Origin: SKNW01 sp050485865
GTDB lineage: Bacteria; Gemmatimonadota; Gemmatimonadetes; Longimicrobiales; Gaopeijiaceae
DNA: 64,000 nucleotides
Assembly: GCA_050485865.1 (NCBI GenBank)
Contig: JBJHCE010000002.1
Location: 1-64,000, forward strand
Direction of reading: 5' to 3'
The notes under the pieces are model-generated. The model worked only from the letters and a program-made list of their open reading frames with translations, searched no databases and was not told the origin of the DNA. The translations under genes were made by a program, and so were the position numbers. This document shows, piece by piece, positions 16,788-25,389 of this stretch; position 1 is the stretch's first letter, and the number at the start of each line of letters is the position of its first letter.

Positions 16788-17165
16788 GGTCCGGTCTCCG
16801 GGTCTCGAGTGGATCGGGTGCGGCGAGCCGGGTGCGGGCCGCGTGCGGGCCGGGTGCGCGCCGGGCGAACCGGAAGGGTCGAGGCCCGGGGCTTCGGGTC
16901 CGAGTCCCCCCCGCTCCCCGAAAGCTCGCCCGGGGGCCCCACCACCTCTCTCCGCTCCATGACGCAGGGGGCTGCCGCCCATGACGTAGTCCGTCGCGGG
17001 AGGCCCGGGTCACTACGTCATCGCCGGGGAGGGGCTACGTCGCGTGGCGGAGGGATCCGCCGGTGAGGCCGGGGCCACCTTTCGTGGAAACCCTGCACGA
17101 GGGCCCGTCAGCACCTCCCGCGTGAGCGCTGCGGTCCTCCCACGACCCGACGACAAGGGGCACCC
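16788..17165. promoter_or_regulatory. 378-bp divergent control region between the PLD-like and PlsC-like genes
   Basis: No gene. It separates two divergent transcription units. The right half carries a symmetric set of four ATGACGTAG-like sites (16959-17043). The left half, near 16828-16865, has degenerate direct repeats of GTGCGGGCCG. I cannot assign promoter boxes reliably. An AAGGGG ribosome-binding site precedes the plus-strand gene. Confidence 0.65.
16959..17043. promoter_or_regulatory. Symmetric four-site operator array (ATGACGTAG elements)
   Basis: Four copies of a 9-bp element: ATGACGCAG at 16959, ATGACGTAG at 16981, then inverted as CTACGTCAT at 17013 and CTACGTCGC at 17035. Each same-orientation pair is spaced exactly 22 bp, about two helical turns, and the two pairs mirror each other about position 17001. 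The inner pair is a perfect inverted repeat. This geometry suggests cooperative binding by a dimeric or tetrameric regulator controlling both divergent operons. The regulator is unknown; the LuxR-type protein at 20918-23935 is a candidate. Confidence 0.68.
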
Positions 17166-17921
17166 ATGATTCCGAGTTCCAGCGATGCAACCAGGGGTGA
17201 AGGGACCGGTGGGCACGACCGCGCGCCCCGCCCCCCGGGCTACCGAAGGGGCCGGGTGCGCCGCATGCGCGCCCTCCTTCGCCCCCTCTATCGCCTCGTA
17301 CTCGACCTGGAGGTGGTGGGAGAGGAGCGGGTTCCGCGCTCCGGAGGATGCCTCCTGGTATTCAACCACCTGAGCAACCTCGACGCCCATCTCCTCCTGA
17401 CCCTGATGCCCCGGGACGACGCCACCGGCCTGGTGGCCGCCGACTACCGGAAGCGGCCCCTTCATCGGTGGATCGTGGAGGCGGGAGGAGGGACCTGGCT
17501 GAGGCGCGGAGCCGGAGACCGGGAGGCGCTGAAGCGTGCCCTGGGGCTCCTCGAGGCCGGTTGGCTCGTGGGGCTCGCCCCCGAAGGAGGACGGAGCCCC
17601 GACGGCCGACTTCGTCCGCCCCGCCCCGGTGCGGCCTTCCTGGCGCTCCGGTCCGGGGTTCCGGTCCTTCCCGTGGGTATCGACGGGACGGACCGGTTTT
17701 CCGGGAACGTGCTTCGAGGAAGGCGGACACCCGTCCGGGTCGTGGTGGGGGAGCCCTTCCAGCTCGAGGCGCCCCCGGGGTGCGGTCGTCGTGAGGCCCT
17801 CGAGCTCGGTTCGGCCCGGATCATGGGCCGCATTTCCCGGCTCATTCCCCCCTGGCGGCTCGGGCCCTTCGCAGCTCCGCCCCCGGAGGGCCATCCCCCC
17901 GTGCCAAGGAGATTCCCATGA
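17166..17921 (+). CDS. PlsC-like 1-acylglycerol-3-phosphate O-acyltransferase family protein
   Basis: A 251-residue acyltransferase of the PlsC family, which adds acyl chains to glycerol-phosphate-type acceptors. The catalytic NHxxxxD motif is FNHLSNLD (about residues 66-73), and the acceptor-binding block appears as LAPEGGRSPDGRL. PVLPVGIDGTD follows, as in family block IV. The first 33 residues are basic and low-complexity, so ATG at 17265 (MRALLRPLYR) is an alternative start. The stop overlaps the aminotransferase start (ATGA). No transmembrane anchor is obvious apart from the weak helix near residue 40. Confidence 0.85.
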   Translation: MIPSSSDATRGEGTGGHDRAPRPPGYRRGRVRRMRALLRPLYRLVLDLEVVGEERVPRSGGCLLVFNHLSNLDAHLLLTLMPRDDATGLVAADYRKRPLHRWIVEAGGGTWLRRGAGDREALKRALGLLEAGWLVGLAPEGGRSPDGRLRPPRPGAAFLALRSGVPVLPVGIDGTDRFSGNVLRGRRTPVRVVVGEPFQLEAPPGCGRREALELGSARIMGRISRLIPPWRLGPFAAPPPEGHPPVPRRFP

Positions 17922-19186
17922 TCCCCCGGAAGAAACTCGACATCCGGTGGAGCGACCTGTTCTGGGCGCTCGGCCGGACCTTTCTCCCCGATCGGCGGGA
18001 GGCCGGGGAACGGGCCCTCGAGGAGGAGTGGGACCCCCATGGTCGAAGCGTCGTGACCCTCTCGGTCCGGAGCGCCTTCGACATGATCCTCACCGAGCTG
18101 GCACTTCCCGAGGGATCGGAGATCCTCATGTCGGCGGTGACGATCGGCGACATGGCCACGATCGCGGAGGCCCACGGACTCGTCGTGGTCCCCGTCGACC
18201 TGGACATGGACACCCTCGCAGTCACGCCCGAGTCCCTCCGCAGGGCATGGTCTCCCGCGGCGCGGATCCTTGTCGTCGCCCACCTCTTCGGGAGCCGGAT
18301 GCCCCTCGACGAGGTGGAGGGGTGGTGTCGGAGGCGGGGCGTGTTCCTCGTGGAGGACGCCGCCCAGAGCTGGACCGGTGACGGGTACAGGGGGCACCCG
18401 GGCGCCGACGTTGCGCTCTTCAGCTTCGGGCCCATCAAGACGAATACCGCGCTGGGTGGGGGGCTCGCCCGCTTCCGGGACCCGGAGCTCGCGGTGGCGG
18501 TGCGTGCCCGGGCCCGGCGTCATCCCCCGCAGCCCCCGAGGCGGTTCCGGCTCAGGGTCCTCAAGTACCTGGCGATCCAGGCCCTCCTCCTCCGGCCGGT
18601 CTACGCGGCTTTCGTTCGCGTCGTCCCCTGGCTCACCGGCACAACCCACGATGCCGTCGTGAACGGGGCGGTTCGTGGCTTCGCAGGGGGCGCGCTCCTC
18701 CAGGGGATCCGTCACCGCCCGTGCGGTGCCCTCGTTGCGCTGCTCCGACGCCGCCTTCAGTCCGACACGGCGGCCCGGGTCGAGGCCCGGGTCGAGGCCG
18801 CCCTCGGTGTTCTCGCCCGGGTTGCGCACCTTCCCCGGCCGGGACGCCGTTCGGCCTTCCATTCGCACTGGGTGATCCCGGTTGAGGTCGATGACCCGGA
18901 GGAAGCGGGCGCACGGCTCCGTGCCATCGGGGTGGATGCGACCCGGGGGGCCTCGAGCCTCCGCGCCCTCCCGCCGCCGGAGGGGTCCCCCGATCGCAGT
19001 GCCCCGGAAGCCGCGCGGGTGATGCGGAGGATTCTCTACCTCCCGGGATACGCCGGCATGCCCGAGCTTCCCGCCGCGCCCCTGGCGGCCCTGGACCCTC
19101 CCACCCCTCAGCCCCGAACTCGGCCCCAGCCGGGGGAAACGGGATCCCGACCGGCGCTCCTCCTCGAAAGGGACGGTGCGTCATGA
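17918..19186 (+). CDS. DegT/DnrJ/EryC1-family PLP-dependent aminotransferase
   Basis: A 422-residue fold-type I PLP enzyme of the DegT family, whose members usually transaminate keto-sugars. PLP-binding features are VVAHLFGSRMPLDEV, the aspartate in FLVEDAAQSW (about residue 146), and the Schiff-base lysine K174 in FGPIKTNTALGGG. The family's usual GEGG after the lysine reads GGG here. A hydrophobic insert around residues 210-245 could associate with the membrane. It overlaps both neighbours by ATGA, locking it between a lipid acyltransferase and GlpD, so a glycerol-phosphate-derived ketone such as DHAP is a possible substrate. That is inference. Confidence 0.82.
   Translation: MIPRKKLDIRWSDLFWALGRTFLPDRREAGERALEEEWDPHGRSVVTLSVRSAFDMILTELALPEGSEILMSAVTIGDMATIAEAHGLVVVPVDLDMDTLAVTPESLRRAWSPAARILVVAHLFGSRMPLDEVEGWCRRRGVFLVEDAAQSWTGDGYRGHPGADVALFSFGPIKTNTALGGGLARFRDPELAVAVRARARRHPPQPPRRFRLRVLKYLAIQALLLRPVYAAFVRVVPWLTGTTHDAVVNGAVRGFAGGALLQGIRHRPCGALVALLRRRLQSDTAARVEARVEAALGVLARVAHLPRPGRRSAFHSHWVIPVEVDDPEEAGARLRAIGVDATRGASSLRALPPPEGSPDRSAPEAARVMRRILYLPGYAGMPELPAAPLAALDPPTPQPRTRPQPGETGSRPALLLERDGAS
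18773..18796. repeat. 12-bp in-frame tandem duplication in the aminotransferase gene
   Basis: Two exact head-to-tail copies of GCCCGGGTCGAG, encoding ARVE twice. Being a multiple of three it keeps the frame. Confidence 0.7.
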
Positions 19187-20835
19187 AGCCCCTGGTGGAC
19201 GGCCGGGCCCTGGCCTCGCTGGGACGGGAGGATTGGGACCTGCTCATCGTCGGGGGCGGGATCACCGGTGCCGGGATCTTCCTCGAGGGCGCCAGGGCCG
19301 GACTCCGGGTCCTCCTCGTCGAAGGGGGGGACTTCGCCTCCGGTACCTCTTCCCGGTCCTCCAAGCTCGTGCACGGTGGGCTCCACTACCTGGCCCGGTT
19401 CGACGCAGGGCTCGCCCTCGAAGCAGCCCGGGAGAGGAACCACCTCCTCGAGCGGCACCCCGGGCTCGTGCGCCCCCTGACCTTCTTCCTCCCCGTGCTC
19501 CGGGGCGACGCCCCCGGAACGGAACTCCGGGTACGTGCCCTCCTCGGGGCGTACCGGCTCCTCGCGCCCTCCGAGCCCGGGGGCATGCCCCGGCGGCTCG
19601 GCGGAAGGGGGCTTCCGGCGCCCTTCGCCCCCGGGACCACTCCAGACGTACGGAGCGTCCACCAGTTCCTGGACGCCCGGACCGACGACGCCGGACTCGT
19701 CCTCCGAGTGCTGGCCGAAGGGGTCGGGGCCGGGGGCGTGGCCCGGAACTACACCCGGGCCCTCGGCCTCATCCGGAGGCCCGACGGGGACGTCGCCGGA
19801 GCCCGGATCCTCGACGTGGAGTCGGGGCTGAGGGCGGAAATCCGTGCGCGGGTGGTCGTGAACGCCACCGGCCCGTGGACGGACACCCTCCGCATCCGCC
19901 TCGGGCTTGACCGGAAGGTCCGCAAGGTGAGGGGGAGTCACCTCGTGCTTCCCTGGCACAGGCTCCCGCTCCCCGGCGCGGTGGTCCACCAGAGGCCCTC
20001 CGACGGGAGTGCAGTGGTGATGATCCCCTGGAAGGGGGTCACGCTCGTGGGGGGCACGAGCGTCGACGTGAGCGATTCGACCGGAGGAAACGAGGAACCC
20101 CGCATCGGTCCCGACGAATTCAGGATGCTCCTCGAGGACGTCTGGCGGGTCTTTCCCGGTGCCCGCGTCGAAGCCACCGACGTGATCGCCACCTTCTCGG
20201 GACTTCGCCCCATTCTCGCGGCGGACGGTGCCGCGGCTGCCACTGCGTCCAGGAGGGACGGAATCTGGCTCGAACGGGGGCTCCTCACCGTGGCCGGGGG
20301 GAAGCTCACCACCTACCGGGCCATGGCGCGTCGGGCGCTCGCCGCCTGCAGCCACCGACTCCCCCTGCACACCCTCGTCGACGGCCGGCCTGCTCCCGAG
20401 TTCGAATCCGTACCCCCCGAACTCCGCGCCCTCGCGTCCCGTTACGGCACGGAGGGTGCCCGGCGCATCGGAGCCGCCCCACCCTGGCGCCGCCTCCCCG
20501 CCGAACTGGCCTGGTGTGCCCGCGCCGAGGGCGTGCTCCACCTGGACGACCTCCTCCTCCGACGTACCCGGATCGGGTTCACGAACCCCGAGGGTGGCGC
20601 CGCGCTCCTCCCGCGGATCCGACCTGCGCTCAAGCGTGCCCTCGGGTGGGACGAGGACCGTTGGCACGCCGAGGTGGATCGGTACCTCGCGCGGTGGCGG
20701 AGGAGCATGGCGCCGCCGCACGCCGGGGGCGATTCCAGCGGGGCGCCGGGGGCGCGCAGCCGCGCCGCCGGGTCCGGCGCCCGGGGGACACCGGGCCGGG
20801 ATCCATCATTTTTTCCTTGGAGCGGGAAAGAATGA
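19183..20835 (+). CDS. glpD: FAD-dependent glycerol-3-phosphate dehydrogenase
   Basis: A 550-residue flavoprotein that oxidises sn-glycerol 3-phosphate to dihydroxyacetone phosphate, passing electrons to quinone at the membrane. The FAD-binding glycine motif is LLIVGGGITGAGI (residues 20-32), followed by the family signature FASGTSSRSSKLVHGGLHYL. Near the C-terminus GGKLTTYRAMA is the second GlpD signature. Length matches the family. The start overlaps the aminotransferase stop (ATGA). The last 40 residues are low-complexity and probably not part of the fold. Its product DHAP could feed the enzymes encoded just upstream. Confidence 0.93.
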   Translation: MKPLVDGRALASLGREDWDLLIVGGGITGAGIFLEGARAGLRVLLVEGGDFASGTSSRSSKLVHGGLHYLARFDAGLALEAARERNHLLERHPGLVRPLTFFLPVLRGDAPGTELRVRALLGAYRLLAPSEPGGMPRRLGGRGLPAPFAPGTTPDVRSVHQFLDARTDDAGLVLRVLAEGVGAGGVARNYTRALGLIRRPDGDVAGARILDVESGLRAEIRARVVVNATGPWTDTLRIRLGLDRKVRKVRGSHLVLPWHRLPLPGAVVHQRPSDGSAVVMIPWKGVTLVGGTSVDVSDSTGGNEEPRIGPDEFRMLLEDVWRVFPGARVEATDVIATFSGLRPILAADGAAAATASRRDGIWLERGLLTVAGGKLTTYRAMARRALAACSHRLPLHTLVDGRPAPEFESVPPELRALASRYGTEGARRIGAAPPWRRLPAELAWCARAEGVLHLDDLLLRRTRIGFTNPEGGAALLPRIRPALKRALGWDEDRWHAEVDRYLARWRRSMAPPHAGGDSSGAPGARSRAAGSGARGTPGRDPSFFPWSGKE

Positions 20836-20845
20836 CACGTATCAT
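20832..20845. promoter_or_regulatory. Near-palindrome at the glpD stop, upstream of the LuxR-type gene
   Basis: ATGACACGTATCAT matches its own reverse complement at 12 of 14 positions. It lies in a short AT-richer stretch 73 bp before the regulator start and could be an autoregulatory site. Weak evidence. Confidence 0.3.
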
Positions 20846-20917
20846 GGAGCCGTTCGTGGCCGGTCCATGCCGGTGCGTGGACATGGATGCAGTCCCTACC
20901 GAAGGGAGCGTTGTCCC

Positions 20918-23900
20918 ATGCGCGGATTCAGGGTAGGTGCGACCCCTTCCCTCCCGCTGGTCGGGCGGGGAGACGAATGGGCCAGGATCCGGACGGTCCT
21001 CGATGGCCTCGGGGACGGTGAGGGCGCTGCCCTGGTACTTTCCGGGGCCGAAGGTTCCGGACGAAGCCGCCTTTGCGCCGCCGCCAGGGAGGAGGCTGAG
21101 CGCCGCGGATGCTTCGTCGCCGCCGGGAGCGCCTTTCCGCTGGAATCGGGTGTCCCCTACGGGCTCTTCTGTGACCTGCTCCAGCCGATCGTCAACGAAC
21201 TTTCCCCGGAGGCCCGCACCGCCCTCACGCGGGGAGCCGAGGAATTCGGACTCCTGTGCCCGGCCCTTGCGTCGAACGACGGCGCTCCGCTCCAGGGAAG
21301 CAGCGCCGGCGAACTCGCCGACCTGAAGAACCGGCTGCTCTGGAATTTTCCCGCGTTCCTGGACGGCCTTCGCAAGGGTCGACCGGCCGTCTTCGCCCTC
21401 GAGGACGTGGAGTGGTCCGACCCCTCCTCCCTCGAACTCCTCCACTTCCTGGTTCGAAGGGCGCGCGAGCTCCCACTCCTCCTCCTCGTTTCCGTGGACC
21501 CCTCACGCCCCGGCCTGGACCCGGCGGTCCGAAGCGGGATCGAGGCGCTCGTGCATCGTTCCGGGGCACACCTCCTCGAACCTGGTCCCCTTTCGGCGGA
21601 GGACGTCGAGGAGGCGCTTTCGGCAGGGTTCGGGGTTTCGAGGGAAGTGGTGGGACCCCTCGCACGGGCGCTTCGCGGATGGACCGGTGGGAATCCCCTC
21701 TTCCTCACCTCCACCCTCGAACACCTGGTGGCCGAGGGTCGCCTGCGCAGGGTGGGTGAACGCTGGACCGGGTGGAACCTCACGGAGCTCGAAACCCCCG
21801 GATCCCTTCGCGGCGTGATCCTGGCGCGCCTCGGCCCCCTCACCCGGACGGCACGGGGCGTGGCCGACATGTGCGCGGTACTCGGTACCCGGGCCCGGTT
21901 CCCCGTGCTCCGGGAGTGCATGGGGATCGAGGACTCCGAGCTCCTCGCCGCCCTCGACGAACTCGGCGAGATGCGGATCCTGGAGGAGGATGCCGAGGGG
22001 GGCGAGGTGGTCTACCGGTTCCGTCACCCCCTGGTCCAGGAGCTTGTCCACTCCGAACTCGGCCTGGCCCGGTCCCGCCTCCTGCACGCCCGCGCGGCCC
22101 GCGTCCTGGAACGGCTCCTGGGGAGCCGGGCGCTCCAGCGCGCCGAGGAACTCGCACCCCACATCCTCCACGCAGGGTCCGAGGTGAACGCCGACGAGGG
22201 TGCGAGATACCTCGCCGCGGCCGGTACCCAGGCACTCCGGGCCTTCGCGCTTCGCGAGGCAGACCGGTTCCTGGCCGGAGCCCTGGAGCTCCTTCCCGAC
22301 GACGGCACGCCGGACCGGGACCGGGAGCGCCAGCGGCTCCTGGTGGAGCGGGCCCGCGCCCTGCAGCGGCTCGGTCGCATGGAGGAAGCGGACCAGCTCC
22401 TCTCCGACGCCCTCGGGCGGGCCCGCGCCCTGGAGGACCCGGAGGAGGAGGCCCGCGTCTTCCGCCGGCTCGGACTCGGAGCCTTCCGGGGGGGCAACCC
22501 CCAGGCCGCGCTGGCCCTCTGGACCGAGGGGCTCAAGGCCGCTCGCCAGGTCGGAAGCACGCGCCTCGAAGCCCGGCTTCGCCTCGCGTGCAGCGCCTGC
22601 CTCCAGGAGCTCACGCGGCACGAGGATGCCCTCGAGGAGGCCCGGAGCGCGCTTCGGATCGGGAACGAGTCCGCCGACGACGTGATCCGGGTCTCGGCGC
22701 ACCGGACCCTTCTCCTCCTTCACACCTGGTCCGGCCCTCCGGGGGAAGCCCGGGCACACGGCGCCGAGGCCCTCCGGCTGGCCGAGGAGTCCGGTGACAC
22801 GGTGACACGCTTCACCGTCCGGTGGGCCCTCGCCGTGCTCGAGGGGCTCACGGGGAACGCCGAGGGGGTCCGGGCCCAGCTCGACCACGCCTGGCCCATG
22901 GCCCGGGAACTCGACGCCCCGATCCTGCGTCTCCAGCTCGCCGAAATCGAGATCGAGTACGCCGCAGGGGTCGGTGAATGGGACCGGGCCGCCGACCTGG
23001 CCGAGGAATCCGTGCAGATGGCCCGGGCCCTGAACCAGCGCCTCATGCTCCCGAGGCTTCTCGTGGCCTCCGGACTCTTCCGGCTGGGAAGGGGGGAGCT
23101 GGAACGGGCCAAGGCGGAGCTCGACGAGGCCTGGGACTGGGTCGAATCGGATCGCGACGGCGGGCCGGCGGCCACGCATCTCTCGATTCTCGTCCGCTCC
23201 GGACGGGCGGCCCTCCTTTCTTCCCTCGGGGAATGGGAGGAAGCGATCCGGGTCGCCGAAGAGGGGCTCGCCCTGGCGGACCGGGGAGGATACACGGCGT
23301 GGGGGGTCTATCGCCTCCTCCCCATCATCGGCGAAGCCTCGATGCACGTTCGTGACCTCGAGCGCCTGGCCCGGGTCACGGTCCGCCTCCGACGCGACGC
23401 GGAACGGTTCGAGCATCGCCTGGCGGACATCTGGGCCGACGTGGGGGACGCCATGCTCGCCTGGCTCTCCGGCGACGTGGAACGCGGTGCGGAACGCATG
23501 GCGGCGTCCGCAGAGCGCCTCGAGGCGGTGGCGAGCATTCCGGATGCGGCGAGGCTCAGGCGCCAGCTTGCGGGCCGGCTCGCGGACCTGGGAGACCGGG
23601 ATGCGGCGATCCGGGAGCTCCGCCGGGTCCACGACATCCTTGCCGGGCTCGGTGCCCGCCCGGAGCTCGAGAAGGCCCGGGGTCAGTTCCGGGAAGTAGG
23701 CGCACGCCCACCCAGCCGTACCGGGTCCGCAGGCTCCGGCCTCCTGTCGGAGCGGGAGCTCGAGATCGCCCGCCTCATCGGCGACCGGATGTCCAACAAG
23801 GCGATCGCCCGCGAACTCGGGATCTCACCGCGCACGGTCGGAACGCACCTCTCGAACATCTTCAGAAAGCTCGAGGTGGATTCGCGGACGCGCCTGGGCG

Positions 23901-23935
23901 ACCTGGTCCGGGAAGGCTCCCTCGACGGCGCCTGA
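20918..23935 (+). CDS. Large LuxR-type transcriptional regulator (AAA ATPase-TPR-HTH)
   Basis: A 1005-residue MalT/LAL-like regulator. The N-terminus has an AAA module: LVGRGDE, then Walker A GAEGSGRS at 43-50, where the usual lysine is Arg49, and a Walker B-like VFALEDVEWSDPSS. Residues about 450-920 are helical TPR-like repeats. The C-terminal 60 residues are a LuxR helix-turn-helix (LLSERELEIARLIGDRMSNK, then SPRTVGTHLSNIFRKL). GAAGGGAG lies before the ATG. A longer upstream in-frame extension overlaps glpD and is rejected. It probably senses an unknown ligand and activates a nearby operon. Confidence 0.88.
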   Translation: MRGFRVGATPSLPLVGRGDEWARIRTVLDGLGDGEGAALVLSGAEGSGRSRLCAAAREEAERRGCFVAAGSAFPLESGVPYGLFCDLLQPIVNELSPEARTALTRGAEEFGLLCPALASNDGAPLQGSSAGELADLKNRLLWNFPAFLDGLRKGRPAVFALEDVEWSDPSSLELLHFLVRRARELPLLLLVSVDPSRPGLDPAVRSGIEALVHRSGAHLLEPGPLSAEDVEEALSAGFGVSREVVGPLARALRGWTGGNPLFLTSTLEHLVAEGRLRRVGERWTGWNLTELETPGSLRGVILARLGPLTRTARGVADMCAVLGTRARFPVLRECMGIEDSELLAALDELGEMRILEEDAEGGEVVYRFRHPLVQELVHSELGLARSRLLHARAARVLERLLGSRALQRAEELAPHILHAGSEVNADEGARYLAAAGTQALRAFALREADRFLAGALELLPDDGTPDRDRERQRLLVERARALQRLGRMEEADQLLSDALGRARALEDPEEEARVFRRLGLGAFRGGNPQAALALWTEGLKAARQVGSTRLEARLRLACSACLQELTRHEDALEEARSALRIGNESADDVIRVSAHRTLLLLHTWSGPPGEARAHGAEALRLAEESGDTVTRFTVRWALAVLEGLTGNAEGVRAQLDHAWPMARELDAPILRLQLAEIEIEYAAGVGEWDRAADLAEESVQMARALNQRLMLPRLLVASGLFRLGRGELERAKAELDEAWDWVESDRDGGPAATHLSILVRSGRAALLSSLGEWEEAIRVAEEGLALADRGGYTAWGVYRLLPIIGEASMHVRDLERLARVTVRLRRDAERFEHRLADIWADVGDAMLAWLSGDVERGAERMAASAERLEAVASIPDAARLRRQLAGRLADLGDRDAAIRELRRVHDILAGLGARPELEKARGQFREVGARPPSRTGSAGSGLLSERELEIARLIGDRMSNKAIARELGISPRTVGTHLSNIFRKLEVDSRTRLGDLVREGSLDGA

Positions 23936-23953
23936 CCGCGTCCGCCGCACCTC

Positions 23954-23985
23954 CCCGCTACCAGACCAGCCCGCTACCACACCAG
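23954..23985. repeat. 16-bp tandem duplication spanning the M24 peptidase stop
   Basis: CCCGCTACCAGACCAG (23954-23969) and CCCGCTACCACACCAG (23970-23985) are head-to-tail with one mismatch. The copy at 23970 contains the real stop codon and the last codons of the peptidase; the other lies just past the stop. Confidence 0.75.
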
Positions 23986-25389
23986 GTGGAAGCGGTCCTG
24001 CCTCCGGAACACCCAGTGGCGCTCCCCCGCCTCGTCCAGGTAGGCCTCCTCCTCCTGCATGCAGCGCACCGCCTTTCCTCCCCACTCGGGCACGGACACC
24101 GTGGCCTGGAGTTCGATGGAGTGCCAGGTGGAGGGGCGAAGCCGGGCATCCCCGCGCACCGGGACACCATCCTGCGCATCCCAGCGACCGATCAGGGGAC
24201 CTGCGCCGTGGCCGTGGTCACCGATGGGGTGAGTGTAGATGGTGCCGCTCAGCCCCTCTTCCCGGACCCGCCCCAAGGCGAGGGCCAGGATCTCGTTCCC
24301 GGTCCGTCCGGGGTGCATCTCCTCGAGGAGGATGTCCTGCATCCGGTTCGACGCGGCAAGGCACATGCGGAGTCCCTCCGGGACCTCCGTCTCCCCCTCC
24401 CGGAGCACGTAGCCCATGTGCTGCGTGTCGGTGGCAAGCCCGTATGCGGTCACCCCGACGTCGGTCCAGAGGACGTCGCCTCGCTCGATGACCCCCCGGG
24501 CCGGCCCCTGGAAGGCGTCTCCGGCCCGCTGGAGGGACACGGACGGCTGGAACCACGCGGTCCATCCGAGCTCCCGGATCCGCTCCCGGAACCACCAGGC
24601 CACGTCGTCGGTGGTGGTGACCCCCGGGGTAACCACCGCGTTCGAGAAGGCCTCGGAGATCACGGCGTGCACCGTCTCCATGATCTCGCGGTACCGGGGC
24701 ATCATTTCGGGGATGCGGTGGGCAAGGAACTCCACGGCGAGCATGGGCTCGCGCCGGACCCGGTCCACCCAGGGGCCGAGGGCCCGCTGCATCGCCTCCC
24801 ACTCTCCGGCGCCGAGCCCGTCGGCGAAGGCCCAGTCCTCGTCGATGTTCACCACGATGTTCCGGGGCTCGCGCGCATCCACGAGCTCCCGGAGGAGGGC
24901 CCACTGCTCGTCTCCCCAGAGCTCACCGGTCGCCTGGGTCGGAGCGGGGCGGCTCGACCGGAAGGCCTGGAAGATCCCCCCCTGGTCTCCCCCGCCCAGC
25001 GCCAGGCGTTCGAAGGCGCCGCCCGGGGTCCGGTGGAAGACGTAGATCGAGCGCCTCCGGGCCGCGAAGGTGGTGGGAGCGCTGATCGCCCCGAACACCG
25101 GGTCCTCCCCGTACTCCCGCATCGAGAGGATCCACATCTCGACGTCGTACTCCTCCATCAGGGCCGGAAGCACCGCGGTGACCCGCTTCTCGACCCAGCG
25201 CTGACGTTCCGCCGCCTCCTCCCGCAGGGTGGGTACGGGATGAAAGCGCGCCGGCGCCGCCCCGGCATCGGGCACGGAGACCGGGGGCTGGGACCAGGCG
25301 ACGGAGGGCGCGATGGGGAGGAGAACCAGGGCGGCGAGGACGGATCGCCCGGACCGCCGCCGTCCCGGTCCCCCTCCCCCCTCAGGCAT
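23974..25389 (-). CDS. Secreted M24-family (Xaa-Pro aminopeptidase-like) metallopeptidase
   Basis: A 471-residue peptidase with a signal peptide (LAALVLLPIAPSVAWSQ). The C-terminal pita-bread domain retains the five dinuclear metal ligands: D in VLWTDVGV, D in LATDTQHMGY, H in THPIGDHGHG, E in HSIELQATV and E in the QEEEAYL segment. The N-terminal half is a creatinase-like domain. Such enzymes remove an N-terminal residue preceding proline. The start shares a base with the pckA stop, so it is probably cotranscribed with that gene, though a functional link is not evident. Confidence 0.88.
   Translation of the reverse strand: MPEGGGGPGRRRSGRSVLAALVLLPIAPSVAWSQPPVSVPDAGAAPARFHPVPTLREEAAERQRWVEKRVTAVLPALMEEYDVEMWILSMREYGEDPVFGAISAPTTFAARRRSIYVFHRTPGGAFERLALGGGDQGGIFQAFRSSRPAPTQATGELWGDEQWALLRELVDAREPRNIVVNIDEDWAFADGLGAGEWEAMQRALGPWVDRVRREPMLAVEFLAHRIPEMMPRYREIMETVHAVISEAFSNAVVTPGVTTTDDVAWWFRERIRELGWTAWFQPSVSLQRAGDAFQGPARGVIERGDVLWTDVGVTAYGLATDTQHMGYVLREGETEVPEGLRMCLAASNRMQDILLEEMHPGRTGNEILALALGRVREEGLSGTIYTHPIGDHGHGAGPLIGRWDAQDGVPVRGDARLRPSTWHSIELQATVSVPEWGGKAVRCMQEEEAYLDEAGERHWVFRRQDRFHLVW

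Noticed and set aside
16788..16957. GTGCGGGCCG-type direct repeats read as a CRISPR or iteron array
   Set aside because: Units are short, degenerate and without regular spacers; simple GC-rich repetition is enough.
20228..20917. N-terminal extension of the LuxR-type regulator into glpD
   Set aside because: The extension is low-complexity, lies inside glpD, and a good GAAGGGAG site precedes the ATG at 20918.
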